From Arthrobacter sp. (GTDB taxonomy: Bacteria; Actinomycetota; Actinomycetes; Actinomycetales; Micrococcaceae): DNA of 64,000 nucleotides. Position 1 is the first letter of the stretch, and each line of letters begins with the position of its first letter. The position numbers and the translations under genes were made by a program. The notes under the pieces were generated by a model. It did not search any database. It was given only the letters and a program-made list of their open reading frames with translations, and was not told where the DNA came from. Below, in pieces: positions 36,577 to 47,148 of this stretch. The stretch spans positions 1 to 64,000 of the forward strand of contig JAPLAM010000100.1 in assembly GCA_026393275.1 (NCBI GenBank). Reading direction: 5' to 3'.

Positions 36577-36605
36577 GTGAATATTGAAGGGTAAGTAACC
36601 AGGTT

Positions 36606-39284
36606 ATGAAGTCGCAGGAGATCACCAAGCGCTGGATCGACTTTTTTGTCAGCAAGGGCCACACGGCGGTCCCCTCCGCCTCCCTGGTCTCCAGCGACCC
36701 GTCCCTGCTGTTCACGGTGGCCGGCATGGTGCCGTTCATCCCGTACCTGACCGCGCGTGAGGAAGCCCCCTACGCCCGGGCCACCAGCGTGCAGAAGTGC
36801 ATCCGCACCGGCGACATCGAGGAAGTCGGCAAGACCGCCCGGCACGGCACCTTCTTCCAGATGTGCGGCAACTTCTCCTTCGGCGACTACTTCAAGGAAG
36901 ACGCCATCAAGTTCGCGTGGGAACTGCTCACCACCAGCGTCGACGACGGCGGCTACGGCCTGCCACCCGAGCGGCTGTGGGTCACCGTCTACGAAGAGGA
37001 CAACGAAGCCAAGGAACTTTGGCTGAAGAACACCGGCGTCCCGGCCGAACGGATCCAGCGGATGGGCAAGGCGGACAACTACTGGTCCACCGGCCAGCCC
37101 GGGCCTGCAGGCCCCTGCTCCGAGATCTACTACGACCGCGGCCCGGCGTACGGCGTCGAGGGCGGCCCGCTGGCCGACGAGACCCGGTACATCGAAATCT
37201 GGAACCTCGTGTTCATGCAGTACCAGATCGACAACGTCCGCTCCAAGGTGGACTTCGACATCACCGGCGAGCTGCCGAAGAAGAACATCGACACCGGCCT
37301 GGGCATGGAACGCCTCGCGATGATCCTCCAGGGCGTCGAGAACATGTACGAGACGGACCAGGTCCGCCCCGTGATCGACAGGGCCGCGGCCCTGTCCGGC
37401 AGAGAATACACCTCCGCCGAGACTCCCGAGGATCCGCACCACACGGACGACGTCCGGATGCGCGTGGTGGCCGACCACATCCGCTCGGCCCTGATGCTGA
37501 TCGCCGACGGCGTCACACCCTCCAACGAGGGCCGCGGCTACGTGCTGCGCCGCCTGATCCGCCGCGCCGTGCGCTCGATGCGCCTGCTCGGCGTCGAACA
37601 GGCCTGCCTGCCCGAGCTGCTGCCCGCCTCCCGGGACGCCATGAAGGGCGTCTACCCGATCGTTGAGACCGACTTCGCCCGGATCAGCCGGATCGCCTAC
37701 GCCGAGGAGAAGGCGTTCCTGCGCACCATCGCCTCCGGCACCGCGCGCCTCGAGGACGCCGTGAAGGAATCCAAGGCCGCCGGCCAGCCGCTCTCCGGCG
37801 CCGACGCTTTCGCCCTGCACGACACCTACGGCTTCCCGATCGACCTCACGCTGGAAATGGCGGAGGAAGCAGGGCTCAAGGTCGACGAGCCCGAATTCCG
37901 CAAGCTCATGCTGGAGCAGCGCCAGCGCGCCCAGGCGGACGCCAAGGGCAAGAAGGGCGGCCACGCAGACCTCAGCGCTTTCCAGGAGCTGCTCGCCGCG
38001 GGGGAGACGGTCTTCACCGGCTACACCGAACTCGCCGGGGAATCCAAGGTCCGCGGCATCCTCTCCTCCGGCCGGAAGGTCTCACAGGCGTCCACCGGCG
38101 TTGAAATCGAACTCGTCCTGGCCGAGACCCCGTTCTACGCCGAAGCCGGCGGCCAGGCGGCCGACACCGGACTCATCACCGGGGACGGGTTCGTCGTCGA
38201 GGTCCTGGACGTGCAGCGCCCAATCAAGGGACTGAGCGTGCACAAGGCAATCGTCCGCGAAGGCGAAATCGGCGCCGACTCGCTGGTCCAGGCCGCCGTC
38301 GACCGGGAACGCCGGCACGCCGCCGAGCAAGCGCACACCGGCACGCACATTGTGCACGCGGCGCTGCACCAGATCCTCGGCCCGGAAGCCCTGCAGCGCG
38401 GCTCCTTCAACAAGGCCGGCTACCTCCGCTTTGACTTTGCCTGGGGCGAAGGCCTCAGCGCCGCTACCCGCTCCGAAATCGAGGAAGTCTCCAACATCGC
38501 CATCCGGAACAACTTCCAGGTGCAGACCAAGGTGATGGGCCTCGCGGAGGCCAAGGCGCTCGGCGCCATGGCCCTGTTCGGCGAGAACTACGGCAACGAA
38601 GTCCGCGTTGTCGAGATCGACGGCGCCTGGTCGCGTGAGCTTTGCGGCGGCACGCACGTGTCCAACACCTCCCTGATCGGCAGCCTGTCCCTGCTCGGGG
38701 AGCAGTCCGTCGGTTCGGGAAACCGCCGCGTGGAGGCCTTTGTCGGCATGGACGCGTTCCGCCACCTCGCCGCCGAACGCGCCCTCGTCACCGAACTCAC
38801 CGAGATGCTGAAGGTCCCTTCCGGCCTGCTGTCCGAGCGAATCGCCAGCACCCTGGCCAAGCTCAAGACGGCTGAGAAGGAGCTCGAGCGGCTGCGCAAG
38901 GAGCAGCTCACGGCTGCCGCCGCCAAGCTGGTGGGCACCGCCAAGGACGCCGCCGGGGTCAAGGTCATTGCGCACGACGCCGGCCTGGTCAGTGGCGCCG
39001 ATGACCTTCGCAGCCTCGCCCTTGACCTGCGGACCCGGCTCGGCTCGGACGCCGCCGCCGTCGCGGTCGCCGGGGTCAGCAACGACCGCCCCGTCATCCT
39101 GATCGCCACCAATGAGGCCGCCCGGGCCGCCGGCGTCAAGGCGGGCGCCCTGGTGCGCCTCGCCGCCGGCATCCTTGGCGGCGGCGGCGGCGGCAAGGAC
39201 GACGTCGCCCAGGGCGGCGGCACGGACGCATCCAAGGTGGGCGCCGCGCTCGGCGCCGTCGTGGATGCGATTACGAGGCGCTAG
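36606..39284 (+). CDS. alaS: Alanyl-tRNA synthetase
   Basis: Class II synthetase of 892 residues. The catalytic core includes MCGNFSFGDYFKEDAI, NLVFMQY and GLGMERLAM. The editing domain has the zinc set His577/His581 (HTGTH) and Cys680/His684 (CGGTH). A coiled coil (SERIASTLAKLKTAEKELERLRKEQ) and the Gly-rich C-terminal domain (LGGGGGGKDDVAQGGG) finish the protein. ruvX starts 13 bases after the stop, so alaS-ruvX-mltG-aro may share one transcript. Confidence 0.97.
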   Translation: MKSQEITKRWIDFFVSKGHTAVPSASLVSSDPSLLFTVAGMVPFIPYLTAREEAPYARATSVQKCIRTGDIEEVGKTARHGTFFQMCGNFSFGDYFKEDAIKFAWELLTTSVDDGGYGLPPERLWVTVYEEDNEAKELWLKNTGVPAERIQRMGKADNYWSTGQPGPAGPCSEIYYDRGPAYGVEGGPLADETRYIEIWNLVFMQYQIDNVRSKVDFDITGELPKKNIDTGLGMERLAMILQGVENMYETDQVRPVIDRAAALSGREYTSAETPEDPHHTDDVRMRVVADHIRSALMLIADGVTPSNEGRGYVLRRLIRRAVRSMRLLGVEQACLPELLPASRDAMKGVYPIVETDFARISRIAYAEEKAFLRTIASGTARLEDAVKESKAAGQPLSGADAFALHDTYGFPIDLTLEMAEEAGLKVDEPEFRKLMLEQRQRAQADAKGKKGGHADLSAFQELLAAGETVFTGYTELAGESKVRGILSSGRKVSQASTGVEIELVLAETPFYAEAGGQAADTGLITGDGFVVEVLDVQRPIKGLSVHKAIVREGEIGADSLVQAAVDRERRHAAEQAHTGTHIVHAALHQILGPEALQRGSFNKAGYLRFDFAWGEGLSAATRSEIEEVSNIAIRNNFQVQTKVMGLAEAKALGAMALFGENYGNEVRVVEIDGAWSRELCGGTHVSNTSLIGSLSLLGEQSVGSGNRRVEAFVGMDAFRHLAAERALVTELTEMLKVPSGLLSERIASTLAKLKTAEKELERLRKEQLTAAAAKLVGTAKDAAGVKVIAHDAGLVSGADDLRSLALDLRTRLGSDAAAVAVAGVSNDRPVILIATNEAARAAGVKAGALVRLAAGILGGGGGGKDDVAQGGGTDASKVGAALGAVVDAITRR

Positions 39285-39297
39285 CCCGGGACCGCGA

Positions 39298-39912
39298 ATG
39301 ACTGAATCAGCAGGGCCCGACGGCTACCCCCGGGGCGTGAAACTCGGGGTAGACGTCGGCACCGTGCGGGTGGGAGTCGCGGTCTGCGACAGTGACGGCA
39401 TCCTGGCGACGCCGCTGCGGACGCTGGCCCGGAACGTGAAGAAGAACACTGATGTGCGGGTCCTGGCGAAGCTCGCGCTGGAACTGGACGCGGTGCAGAT
39501 TTTCGTGGGCCTGCCGCGCACCATGAAGGGCGAGGAGCACGCTTCCGCGCGAATGGCCACCGAGTATGCCAAGCTACTGGTCAGTACACTAGCGGAGGCC
39601 GGATCCGGCATGCCGGTGAGGTTGGTAGACGAGCGGCTGAGTACGGTGACAGCCCACCGCGATCTGCACCAAGCTGGCATGAGCAGCCGGGACCACCGTA
39701 AAGTAGTGGATCAGGTCGCGGCCGCGGGTATTCTGCAGCACGCGATCGATATGCAAAAGGCCAGGGGAACGGATGTGGGAAGACGCGTCAGCGCAGACCT
39801 CCCTCCGGGGCCACCCGGCGACGGCGCTCAGGCCGTCCCGGCAGTAGACACGCATTCTGCACAACGCATTCTGCACAAAATGGAAGGCTACAGTGAGCCC
39901 GGTCAACAATGA
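39298..39912 (+). CDS. ruvX: RuvX/YqgF RNase-H-like protein with a frameshifted C-terminus
   Basis: Putative pre-16S rRNA nuclease / Holliday junction resolvase of 204 residues. KLGVDVGTVRVGVAVCD, GLPRTMKGEE, VDERLSTVTAH and DHRKVVDQVAAAGILQ contain the expected acidic residues, so the catalytic domain (to about residue 160) is intact. A 14-bp tandem duplication at 39851-39878 changes the frame near the end. Removing one copy would end the protein at a TGA forming a GTGA overlap with mltG. As it stands the frame runs 20 bases into mltG. The tail is not expected to affect catalysis. Confidence 0.88.
   Translation: MTESAGPDGYPRGVKLGVDVGTVRVGVAVCDSDGILATPLRTLARNVKKNTDVRVLAKLALELDAVQIFVGLPRTMKGEEHASARMATEYAKLLVSTLAEAGSGMPVRLVDERLSTVTAHRDLHQAGMSSRDHRKVVDQVAAAGILQHAIDMQKARGTDVGRRVSADLPPGPPGDGAQAVPAVDTHSAQRILHKMEGYSEPGQQ
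39851..39878 (+). repeat. Perfect 14-bp tandem duplication at the ruvX-mltG junction
   Basis: CGCATTCTGCACAA is present twice in direct succession (39851-39864, 39865-39878). Because 14 is not a multiple of three it shifts the end of ruvX. Confidence 0.9.
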
Positions 39913-41587
39913 CGACTCCTCTGGTGCTGCCAATAGCGGCGCCGGCCGCCCGCTGACGCGCAAAGAAATCAGGGCCCGCGAAAAGTACCTGGCCACCCAG
40001 GGTCACGACATCATCCCGCCCCAGGCCTTCGAGACCGGGCCCGAAACTCCGGCGGCGGCGGAAGTCCCCCGAGAGTCCGCCGCGGCGCCGCACGTTCCGG
40101 ACGATGCCCCGTTCGTCGGCGATCCTGTGCATGAGGCGCCGGTCCACGGGGAACCTGTCCACGAGGAGCGGGCCCCCGAGCCTGTCCACGACGAACCCGT
40201 GCAGCACGAGCCCGTGGTGGAGGAACCGGTCCACGAGGAACCTGTCCACGAGGAGCCCGTGCACGAACCTGTCCAGCACGAGTCCGTGCCTGACGTGGCG
40301 GTCTCCGAAGACGACCAGCACGAGTACGCCGGCATGTCGCGCGAGGAGACTCTGCGCCGCGCCGACGAATTGCAGTACGGCCACACCTCCCAGCACGGCT
40401 ATGACTCCCAGCACGCTGGGCTCCTCCCGTCATACCCCGAGGAAGAGGGCCACCATGCCTACGACGAGGAAGCCGGTCACGACCTGATGGCCGGAGCCGC
40501 CACCCTCCCCACCGCCAAGGGTCCGTCCAAGAAGGTCCGACGACGCCGCCGCCTCCTCGCCCTCGTCCTGACGCTGGCCGTCTTTGTCGTCGCGATCGTC
40601 GTCGGAGCGCAATTCATCAAGCCCCTGCTCGGTGGCAACGCCGTGGCCGACTACCCGGGCCCGGGAACCGGCCAAGTGACAATCACGGTCCCGCCGGGCG
40701 CCGGCCCCAAGTCCGTGGCCAGCGACATGCAGTCCAAGCAGGTCATTGCCAACGCGGATTCCTTCGTCAAGCAGTTCACTGCCTCCGGCGGTGCGCTCAG
40801 CCCGGGCACCTTCACGATGCGCAAGGAAATGAACAACTCCGATGCCGTGGCCGTGCTCCTGAACAAGGACCAGGCCAAGGTGATGTACTTTGCCCTCAGC
40901 GCCGGCATGCGGATCAACGACTCCCTCCAGGCCATCTCCGAGGGCACCGGAGTCCCGGTGGCCGAGCTCAAGGCGCTCAGCGATGCCCCGGCCCAGTTCG
41001 GCGTCCCGGCCAAGGCCAAGAACCTCGAAGGCTTCCTGTTCCCGGGCGAGTACCGGTTCCCCATCGGCACCACTGCCACCGATGTGCTGAAGAAGCTCGT
41101 CGGGAGCACCCTCGACGAACTCAAGGCCCAGGGAGTCACCGATCCCGCCAAGCAGTACGACGCCGTCACGGTCGCCAGCATTGTGCAGGCCGAAGGCGGC
41201 CAGGCTGAATACGGGGACGTGGCCGGCGCCATCTACAACCGGCTCAAGCCCAACAACACCGAGACGAACGGCCTGATCCAGTCCGACGCCACGGTGACCT
41301 ACGGGCTCGGAATCCGGAGCTTCCACATCGACGAGGCGCAGAAGGCGGACAAGTCCAACCCGTACAACACGTACGCCAATCTAGGCCTGCCGGCCGGCCC
41401 GATTGGTTCGCCGGGGAAGACTGCCATCGACGCGGCCGCCAAGCCCAAGACCAATGACTACCTGTACTGGGTGACCATCAACCTGGACACCAAGGAGACT
41501 AAGTTCGCCAAGACCCTGGCAGAGCACAACGTCAATGTGGCCAAGTACAACGCCTGGTGCAACGCCAACCCGAACCGTTGCGTGTGA
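39893..41587 (+). CDS. mltG: Endolytic murein transglycosylase MltG
   Basis: Membrane lytic transglycosylase of 564 residues that cuts nascent peptidoglycan strands. The cytoplasmic N-terminus is long (about 215 residues) and includes a His/Glu/Pro/Val-rich repeat (77-130, EPVHEE units). One transmembrane helix follows RRRRR at about 221-238. The outside YceG domain is complete: EGFLFPGEYRFP, SIVQAEGG (catalytic Glu), IYNRLKPN, SDATVTYG, NPYNTYANLGLPAGPIGSPG. GTG 39893 has GGAAGG upstream. The stop overlaps aroE by 4 bases. Confidence 0.93.
   Translation: MSPVNNDDSSGAANSGAGRPLTRKEIRAREKYLATQGHDIIPPQAFETGPETPAAAEVPRESAAAPHVPDDAPFVGDPVHEAPVHGEPVHEERAPEPVHDEPVQHEPVVEEPVHEEPVHEEPVHEPVQHESVPDVAVSEDDQHEYAGMSREETLRRADELQYGHTSQHGYDSQHAGLLPSYPEEEGHHAYDEEAGHDLMAGAATLPTAKGPSKKVRRRRRLLALVLTLAVFVVAIVVGAQFIKPLLGGNAVADYPGPGTGQVTITVPPGAGPKSVASDMQSKQVIANADSFVKQFTASGGALSPGTFTMRKEMNNSDAVAVLLNKDQAKVMYFALSAGMRINDSLQAISEGTGVPVAELKALSDAPAQFGVPAKAKNLEGFLFPGEYRFPIGTTATDVLKKLVGSTLDELKAQGVTDPAKQYDAVTVASIVQAEGGQAEYGDVAGAIYNRLKPNNTETNGLIQSDATVTYGLGIRSFHIDEAQKADKSNPYNTYANLGLPAGPIGSPGKTAIDAAAKPKTNDYLYWVTINLDTKETKFAKTLAEHNVNVAKYNAWCNANPNRCV
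40121..40282 (+). repeat. EPVHEE-type repeat region inside mltG
   Basis: About 54 codons encode repeated EPVH, EPVHE and EPVQH units in the cytoplasmic tail of MltG. The DNA is internally repetitive, so the length may vary between strains. Confidence 0.8.
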
Positions 41588-42450
41588 CGCTGCGGGCCGC
41601 CGTCCTCGGCCATCCGATCGGTCACTCGAAATCCCCGGCACTGCACCGCGCCGCCTACGCGCAGCTCGGGGCGGAGCTGGCCTATGAGGCCATCGACGTG
41701 ACCGTGGAGGCGCTCCCCGGCTTCATGGCGGAGGTGCGCGGGGATGGGCGCTGGCGCGGGCTGTCCGTGACAATGCCGCTCAAGGCCGCCATGGCCGCGG
41801 AGGTGGACGAAATCCGCGGGGTGGCCCGGCAGCTGGGGGTCATCAACACGGTCGCCTTCGAAAGTGGCGCCGAAGTCGGCCCGGCCCGGCTGGTCGGCTA
41901 CAACACCGACGTTGCCGGGATCGTCAACGCCCTCCGTTACGCCGGCGCACCCGCTGAGCCGTCCGCCGTTGTCCTCGGCGGCGGCGGCACCGCTGCGGCC
42001 GCCGTAGCCGCCGTGAAGGAGCTCGGCGCAGCGTCGGTGGCCGTCTACGTCCGCGACGTGGCCAGGGCCGCCGAAGCTCGGGCCGCGGCCGCCGCCGTCG
42101 GGCTTTCCTTACAGGTGCTGCCCCTCACCGCCGCGGCGCCCGCAGTTGCCGCGGCCGACGTCGTAATCTCCACGCTGCCGCCGCGGGCCGCGGACGGCCT
42201 GGCGGAGGAGCTGGCCCTGAACGGCTCGAGGACGGGCGGCGTGCTCCTCGACGTCGCCTACGACCCCTGGCCCAGCCGGATCGCCACCGTCTTCACGGCT
42301 GCGGGCGGCCGGGTGGTCCCGGGCCTTGAAATGCTGCTCTACCAGGCGGTCGAGCAGGTACGGTATTTCACCGGCCTCGACGGACCCGTTTCGGCGCAGG
42401 TCATAGATGTGATGTGTGACGCAGTCGGGGCACCTCGACGGGTGTTCTAA
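41584..42450 (+). CDS. aroE: Shikimate dehydrogenase
   Basis: NADP-dependent enzyme of 288 residues that reduces 3-dehydroshikimate. The start [20 protein letters not shown] holds the shikimate-binding Ser pair, LSVTMPLK holds the catalytic Lys, GYNTDVAG the Asp, and [12 protein letters not shown] the nucleotide loop. GTG 41584 is chosen because it overlaps the mltG stop (GTGA) and removes nine non-conserved residues. First of four aro genes in a row. Confidence 0.92.
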   Translation: MTLRAAVLGHPIGHSKSPALHRAAYAQLGAELAYEAIDVTVEALPGFMAEVRGDGRWRGLSVTMPLKAAMAAEVDEIRGVARQLGVINTVAFESGAEVGPARLVGYNTDVAGIVNALRYAGAPAEPSAVVLGGGGTAAAAVAAVKELGAASVAVYVRDVARAAEARAAAAAVGLSLQVLPLTAAAPAVAAADVVISTLPPRAADGLAEELALNGSRTGGVLLDVAYDPWPSRIATVFTAAGGRVVPGLEMLLYQAVEQVRYFTGLDGPVSAQVIDVMCDAVGAPRRVF

Positions 42451-42451
42451 G

Positions 42452-42465
42452 TGCCATGCATGGCA
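42452..42465. repeat. 14-bp perfect palindrome between aroE and aroC
   Basis: TGCCATGCATGGCA reads the same on both strands and sits 11 bases before the aroC start, next to its AGGATGG ribosome-binding region. Confidence 0.6.
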
Positions 42466-42476
42466 GGATGGATTTT

Positions 42477-43675
42477 ATGTTGCGTTGGTTGACTGCCGGA
42501 GAATCCCATGGTCCGGCCCTGGTCGGAATTATCGAAGGCGTCCCCGCCGGTGTTGAGCTCACCAGCGCCCGGATTGTCGAAGCACTGGCCCGGCGCAGGC
42601 TCGGCTACGGCCGCGGCGCCCGGATGAAGTTCGAGCAGGACACTGTGACCGTCCTCGGCGGTGTCCGCCACGGACTGACCCAGGGCGGACCGGTCGCCAT
42701 CCAGGTCGGCAACACCGAGTGGCCCAAGTGGGAGCAGATCATGTCTGCCGACCCGGTGGACCCCGACGTCCTCGCCGACCAGGCCCGCAACGCGCCGCTG
42801 ACCCGGCCCCGTCCGGGCCACGCCGACTTCACCGGCATGCAGAAATACGGCTTCGACGAGGCCAGGCCGGTCCTGGAACGTGCCAGCGCCCGGGAAACCG
42901 CCACCCGCGTCGCCCTCGGCGCCGTCGCGTCCGCCTTCCTCAAACAGCTCGGCATCGAACTCGTCTCACACACCGTGTCCATCGCCAGCGTGTCCGTCCC
43001 GGAAGGCCGGCCGCTGCCGGCCCCGGACAACGTGCTGGCCCTCGACGCGGACCCGTTGCGCTGCTTCGACCGCGAAACCTCCGACGCCATGGTCGCCGAG
43101 GTGGACACGGCGCACAAGGAAGGCGAAACCCTCGGCGGCGTCGTCGAAGTCCTCGCCTACGGACTCCCGCCGGGCCTGGGCAGCTACGTCCACTGGGACC
43201 GGCGCCTGGACTCACGCCTGGCCGCGGCCCTGATGGGCATCCAGGCGATCAAGGGCGTCGAAGTCGGGGACGGCTTCCGCACCGCCGCCCGCCGCGGCTC
43301 GGCCGCCCACGACGAGATCATCAAGGACGAGGACGGCCGGATCATCCGCACGTCCAACCGTGCCGGCGGCGTCGAAGGCGGCATGAGCATCGGCGACGTC
43401 CTCCGGGTCCGCGCCGCCATGAAACCCATCGCCACGGTGCCGCGCGCGCTCAGGACCGTGGACGTCAGCACCGGCGAGGCGGCCAAGGCCCACCACCAAC
43501 GCTCTGACGTGTGTGCGGTCCCGGCCGCCGGCGTCGTGGCCGAGGCCATGGTGGCCCTGGTCCTGGCCGAGGCCGTCACGGAAAAGTTCGGCGGCGACTC
43601 CGTGCAGGAGACCGCCCGCAACATCAAGGGTTACCTGGACAACATCCCGGCGTCCCTGGACTCGATCGGGCACTA

Positions 43676-43676
<1 letters not shown>
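42477..43676 (+). CDS. aroC: Chorismate synthase
   Basis: FMN-dependent enzyme of 399 residues that makes chorismate from EPSP, the last common aromatic step. [41 protein letters not shown] and the [11 protein letters not shown] loop are diagnostic. ATG 42477 is chosen because the family begins there; an earlier ATG would add 3 or 7 residues. AGGATGG is the likely ribosome-binding site. The last base of the stop is the first base of aroK. Confidence 0.95.
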
Positions 43677-45398
<1,722 letters not shown>

Positions 45399-45399
<1 letters not shown>

Positions 45400-45917
45400 T
45401 GATCAGCGATTCCGGTGGCACCAGCGAGTGGCCGGACGGCGGGTTCCCCGGCATTCGGATCAACCCGGAAACCCTCATGCCGCAGGTGGTCAACGAGGAG
45501 GCCTGCACGGCGGCACTGGCCGCCTCGACCGACCCCACCGACCTGATCTTCGTCCGCCTCGTGCAGGGCCACCCTGGGGAGGCCGCAGATCTGTTGGCCG
45601 AGGCCCGGTACAAGGACCCGGATTCCTTCCGGCTGCGGATGTTCGAGGCCGAGGTCCTGCGGGTTTCGCACCGTTTCGACCGCGCCGTCGAGCTCTACCG
45701 CCAGCTCCTGGCCGAGGCCCACGGCACCCCCGCTGAGGCCGTCGTCCGGCAGCACCTCGGCCGGTCCTACTTCGCCGCCGGCAACAACGCGGCAGCTGTC
45801 GAATCCTTCGCCAAGGCGCTGGACCTGCGCGTGGCGGAGTCCGCTGACGCCGCCCTGATCTACTCCTCGACGGTGGCGCTGCAGCGCGCACGGAACGTGC
45901 TGGACCTCGCCTGCTGA
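45399..45917 (+). CDS. TPR-repeat protein of unknown function
   Basis: Protein of 172 residues, probably cytoplasmic. Helical pairs fit tetratricopeptide repeats: DLIFVRLVQGHPGEAADLLAEA, FRLRMFEAEVLRVSHRFDRAVELYRQLL and AVVRQHLGRSYFAAGNNAAAVESFAKAL. The ATG shares one base with the aroB stop, so it is translated with the aromatic genes although no enzymatic motif is present. TPRs usually bind other proteins; the partner is unknown. Confidence 0.8.
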
Positions 45918-45961
45918 GTGCGGCTCCGGCGGCCCGTCCGGCAACTGGCCGGCGGACCCGG

Positions 45962-45967
45962 TAGAAT
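45962..45967 (+). promoter_or_regulatory. -10-like element upstream of efp
   Basis: TAGAAT would give a leader of about 100 bases that can form small hairpins (ATGCC/GGCAT and GCTGG/CCAGC). No -35 is evident. Confidence 0.4.
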
Positions 45968-46075
45968 AGTTCTTGGATTTTTGATAAACACGCGCTGGCA
46001 GCCCTGACCGGCATGCCTGCCTGGCATAAGCGGCTGGCGGCTTGAAACCAGCGGACAAAGAAACCAGAGGATATT

Positions 46076-46639
46076 GTGGCAACGACTAACGACATCAAGA
46101 ACGGAACCGTGCTGAAGCTTGAGGGCCAGCTGTGGAACATCATCGAGTTCCAGCACGTCAAGCCCGGCAAGGGTGGTGCGTTTGTCCGCACCAAGATGCG
46201 AAACGTGATGTCGGGCAAGGTCGTCGACAAGACCTTCAACGCCGGCCTCAAGATCGAAACCGCCACGGTTGACCGCCGCGACTACCAGTACCTGTACCAG
46301 GACGGCGCCGACTTCGTGTTCATGGACACCTCGGACTTCGACCAGCTCACCGTCCCCGGTGCCACCGTCGGCGACGCCACCAACTTCATGCTGGAGAACC
46401 AGATGGTGAACATCGCCATCCACGAGGGCAACCCGCTCTACATCGAACTGCCGCCGAGCGTCGTGCTGGAAATCACCTACACCGAACCGGGCCTGCAGGG
46501 CGACCGCTCCTCCGCCGGCACCAAGCCCGCCACCCTGGAGACCGGCTACGAGATCCAGGTGCCGCTGTTCGTCGAGAACAACACCAAGGTCAAGGTCGAC
46601 ACCCGCGACGGCAGCTACCTTGGCCGGGTCAACGACTAG
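46076..46639 (+). CDS. efp: Elongation factor P
   Basis: Three-domain tRNA-mimic of 187 residues that relieves stalling at consecutive prolines. The tip loop is [11 protein letters not shown] with Lys32. The motif PGKGG is a variant of the PGKGP loop used unmodified in other actinobacteria; no EpmA-type modification gene is visible. The C-terminal OB domains ([23 protein letters not shown]) are complete. GTG start after AGAGGA. The stop overlaps nusB by one base. Confidence 0.96.
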   Translation: MATTNDIKNGTVLKLEGQLWNIIEFQHVKPGKGGAFVRTKMRNVMSGKVVDKTFNAGLKIETATVDRRDYQYLYQDGADFVFMDTSDFDQLTVPGATVGDATNFMLENQMVNIAIHEGNPLYIELPPSVVLEITYTEPGLQGDRSSAGTKPATLETGYEIQVPLFVENNTKVKVDTRDGSYLGRVND

Positions 46640-47049
46640 TGAGTGCACGCGGTAAGGCCCGGAACCGGGCCCTGGATGTTCTCTTCGAGGCGGAACAGCG
46701 CTCCGTTTCGGCGTTCGATGTGCTGAAGTCCCGTCGCGAAAAGACGGATCAAATCATCAACCCGTACACCCTCGAGATCGTCGAAGGAGTCGTGTCCCAC
46801 CAGGCGGCCATCGACGAGTTCCTCGAAACCTATTCGCAGGGCTGGTCGCTGGAGCGCATGCCCTCGGTGGACCGGATCATCCTCCGGATCGGCACCTGGG
46901 AACTGCTCTACAACGACGACGTCCCGGACGGTGTCGCGGTCAGCGAGGCCGTCGCGCTGGCGAAGACGCTTTCCACGGATGAGTCGCCGTCCTTCATCAA
47001 CGGCCTGCTGGGCCGCCTGCAGCAGCTGAAGCCGTCGCTACTGGCCTGA
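46639..47049 (+). CDS. nusB: Transcription antitermination factor NusB
   Basis: Small helical RNA-binding protein of 136 residues that acts with NusE in rRNA antitermination. RGKARNRALDVLFEAEQR and the C-terminal FINGLLGRL helix are the family marks. The GTG shares one base with the efp stop. A hairpin terminator follows. Confidence 0.95.
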   Translation: MSARGKARNRALDVLFEAEQRSVSAFDVLKSRREKTDQIINPYTLEIVEGVVSHQAAIDEFLETYSQGWSLERMPSVDRIILRIGTWELLYNDDVPDGVAVSEAVALAKTLSTDESPSFINGLLGRLQQLKPSLLA

Positions 47050-47078
47050 GACGCTGCTGACCTAGGCGCTGCTCCTCA

Positions 47079-47116
47079 AAGGGCCGGTGCCCGCCTCACG
47101 GCGGACGCCGGCCCTT
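47079..47116. terminator. Hairpin between nusB and the PrsW-family gene
   Basis: AAGGGCCGGT (47079-47088) pairs with GCCGGCCCTT (47107-47116), with an inner CCGCC/GGCGG stem. It lies between convergent genes. Confidence 0.65.
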
Positions 47117-47148
47117 GGCATATGCCCGGCCGGGCTTCCTTCCGCGCC

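Noticed and set aside
40003..40386. Trp/Gly/Ser-repeat frame on the minus strand opposite mltG
   Set aside because: It is the antisense reading of the EPVHEE repeat, not a separate repetitive protein.
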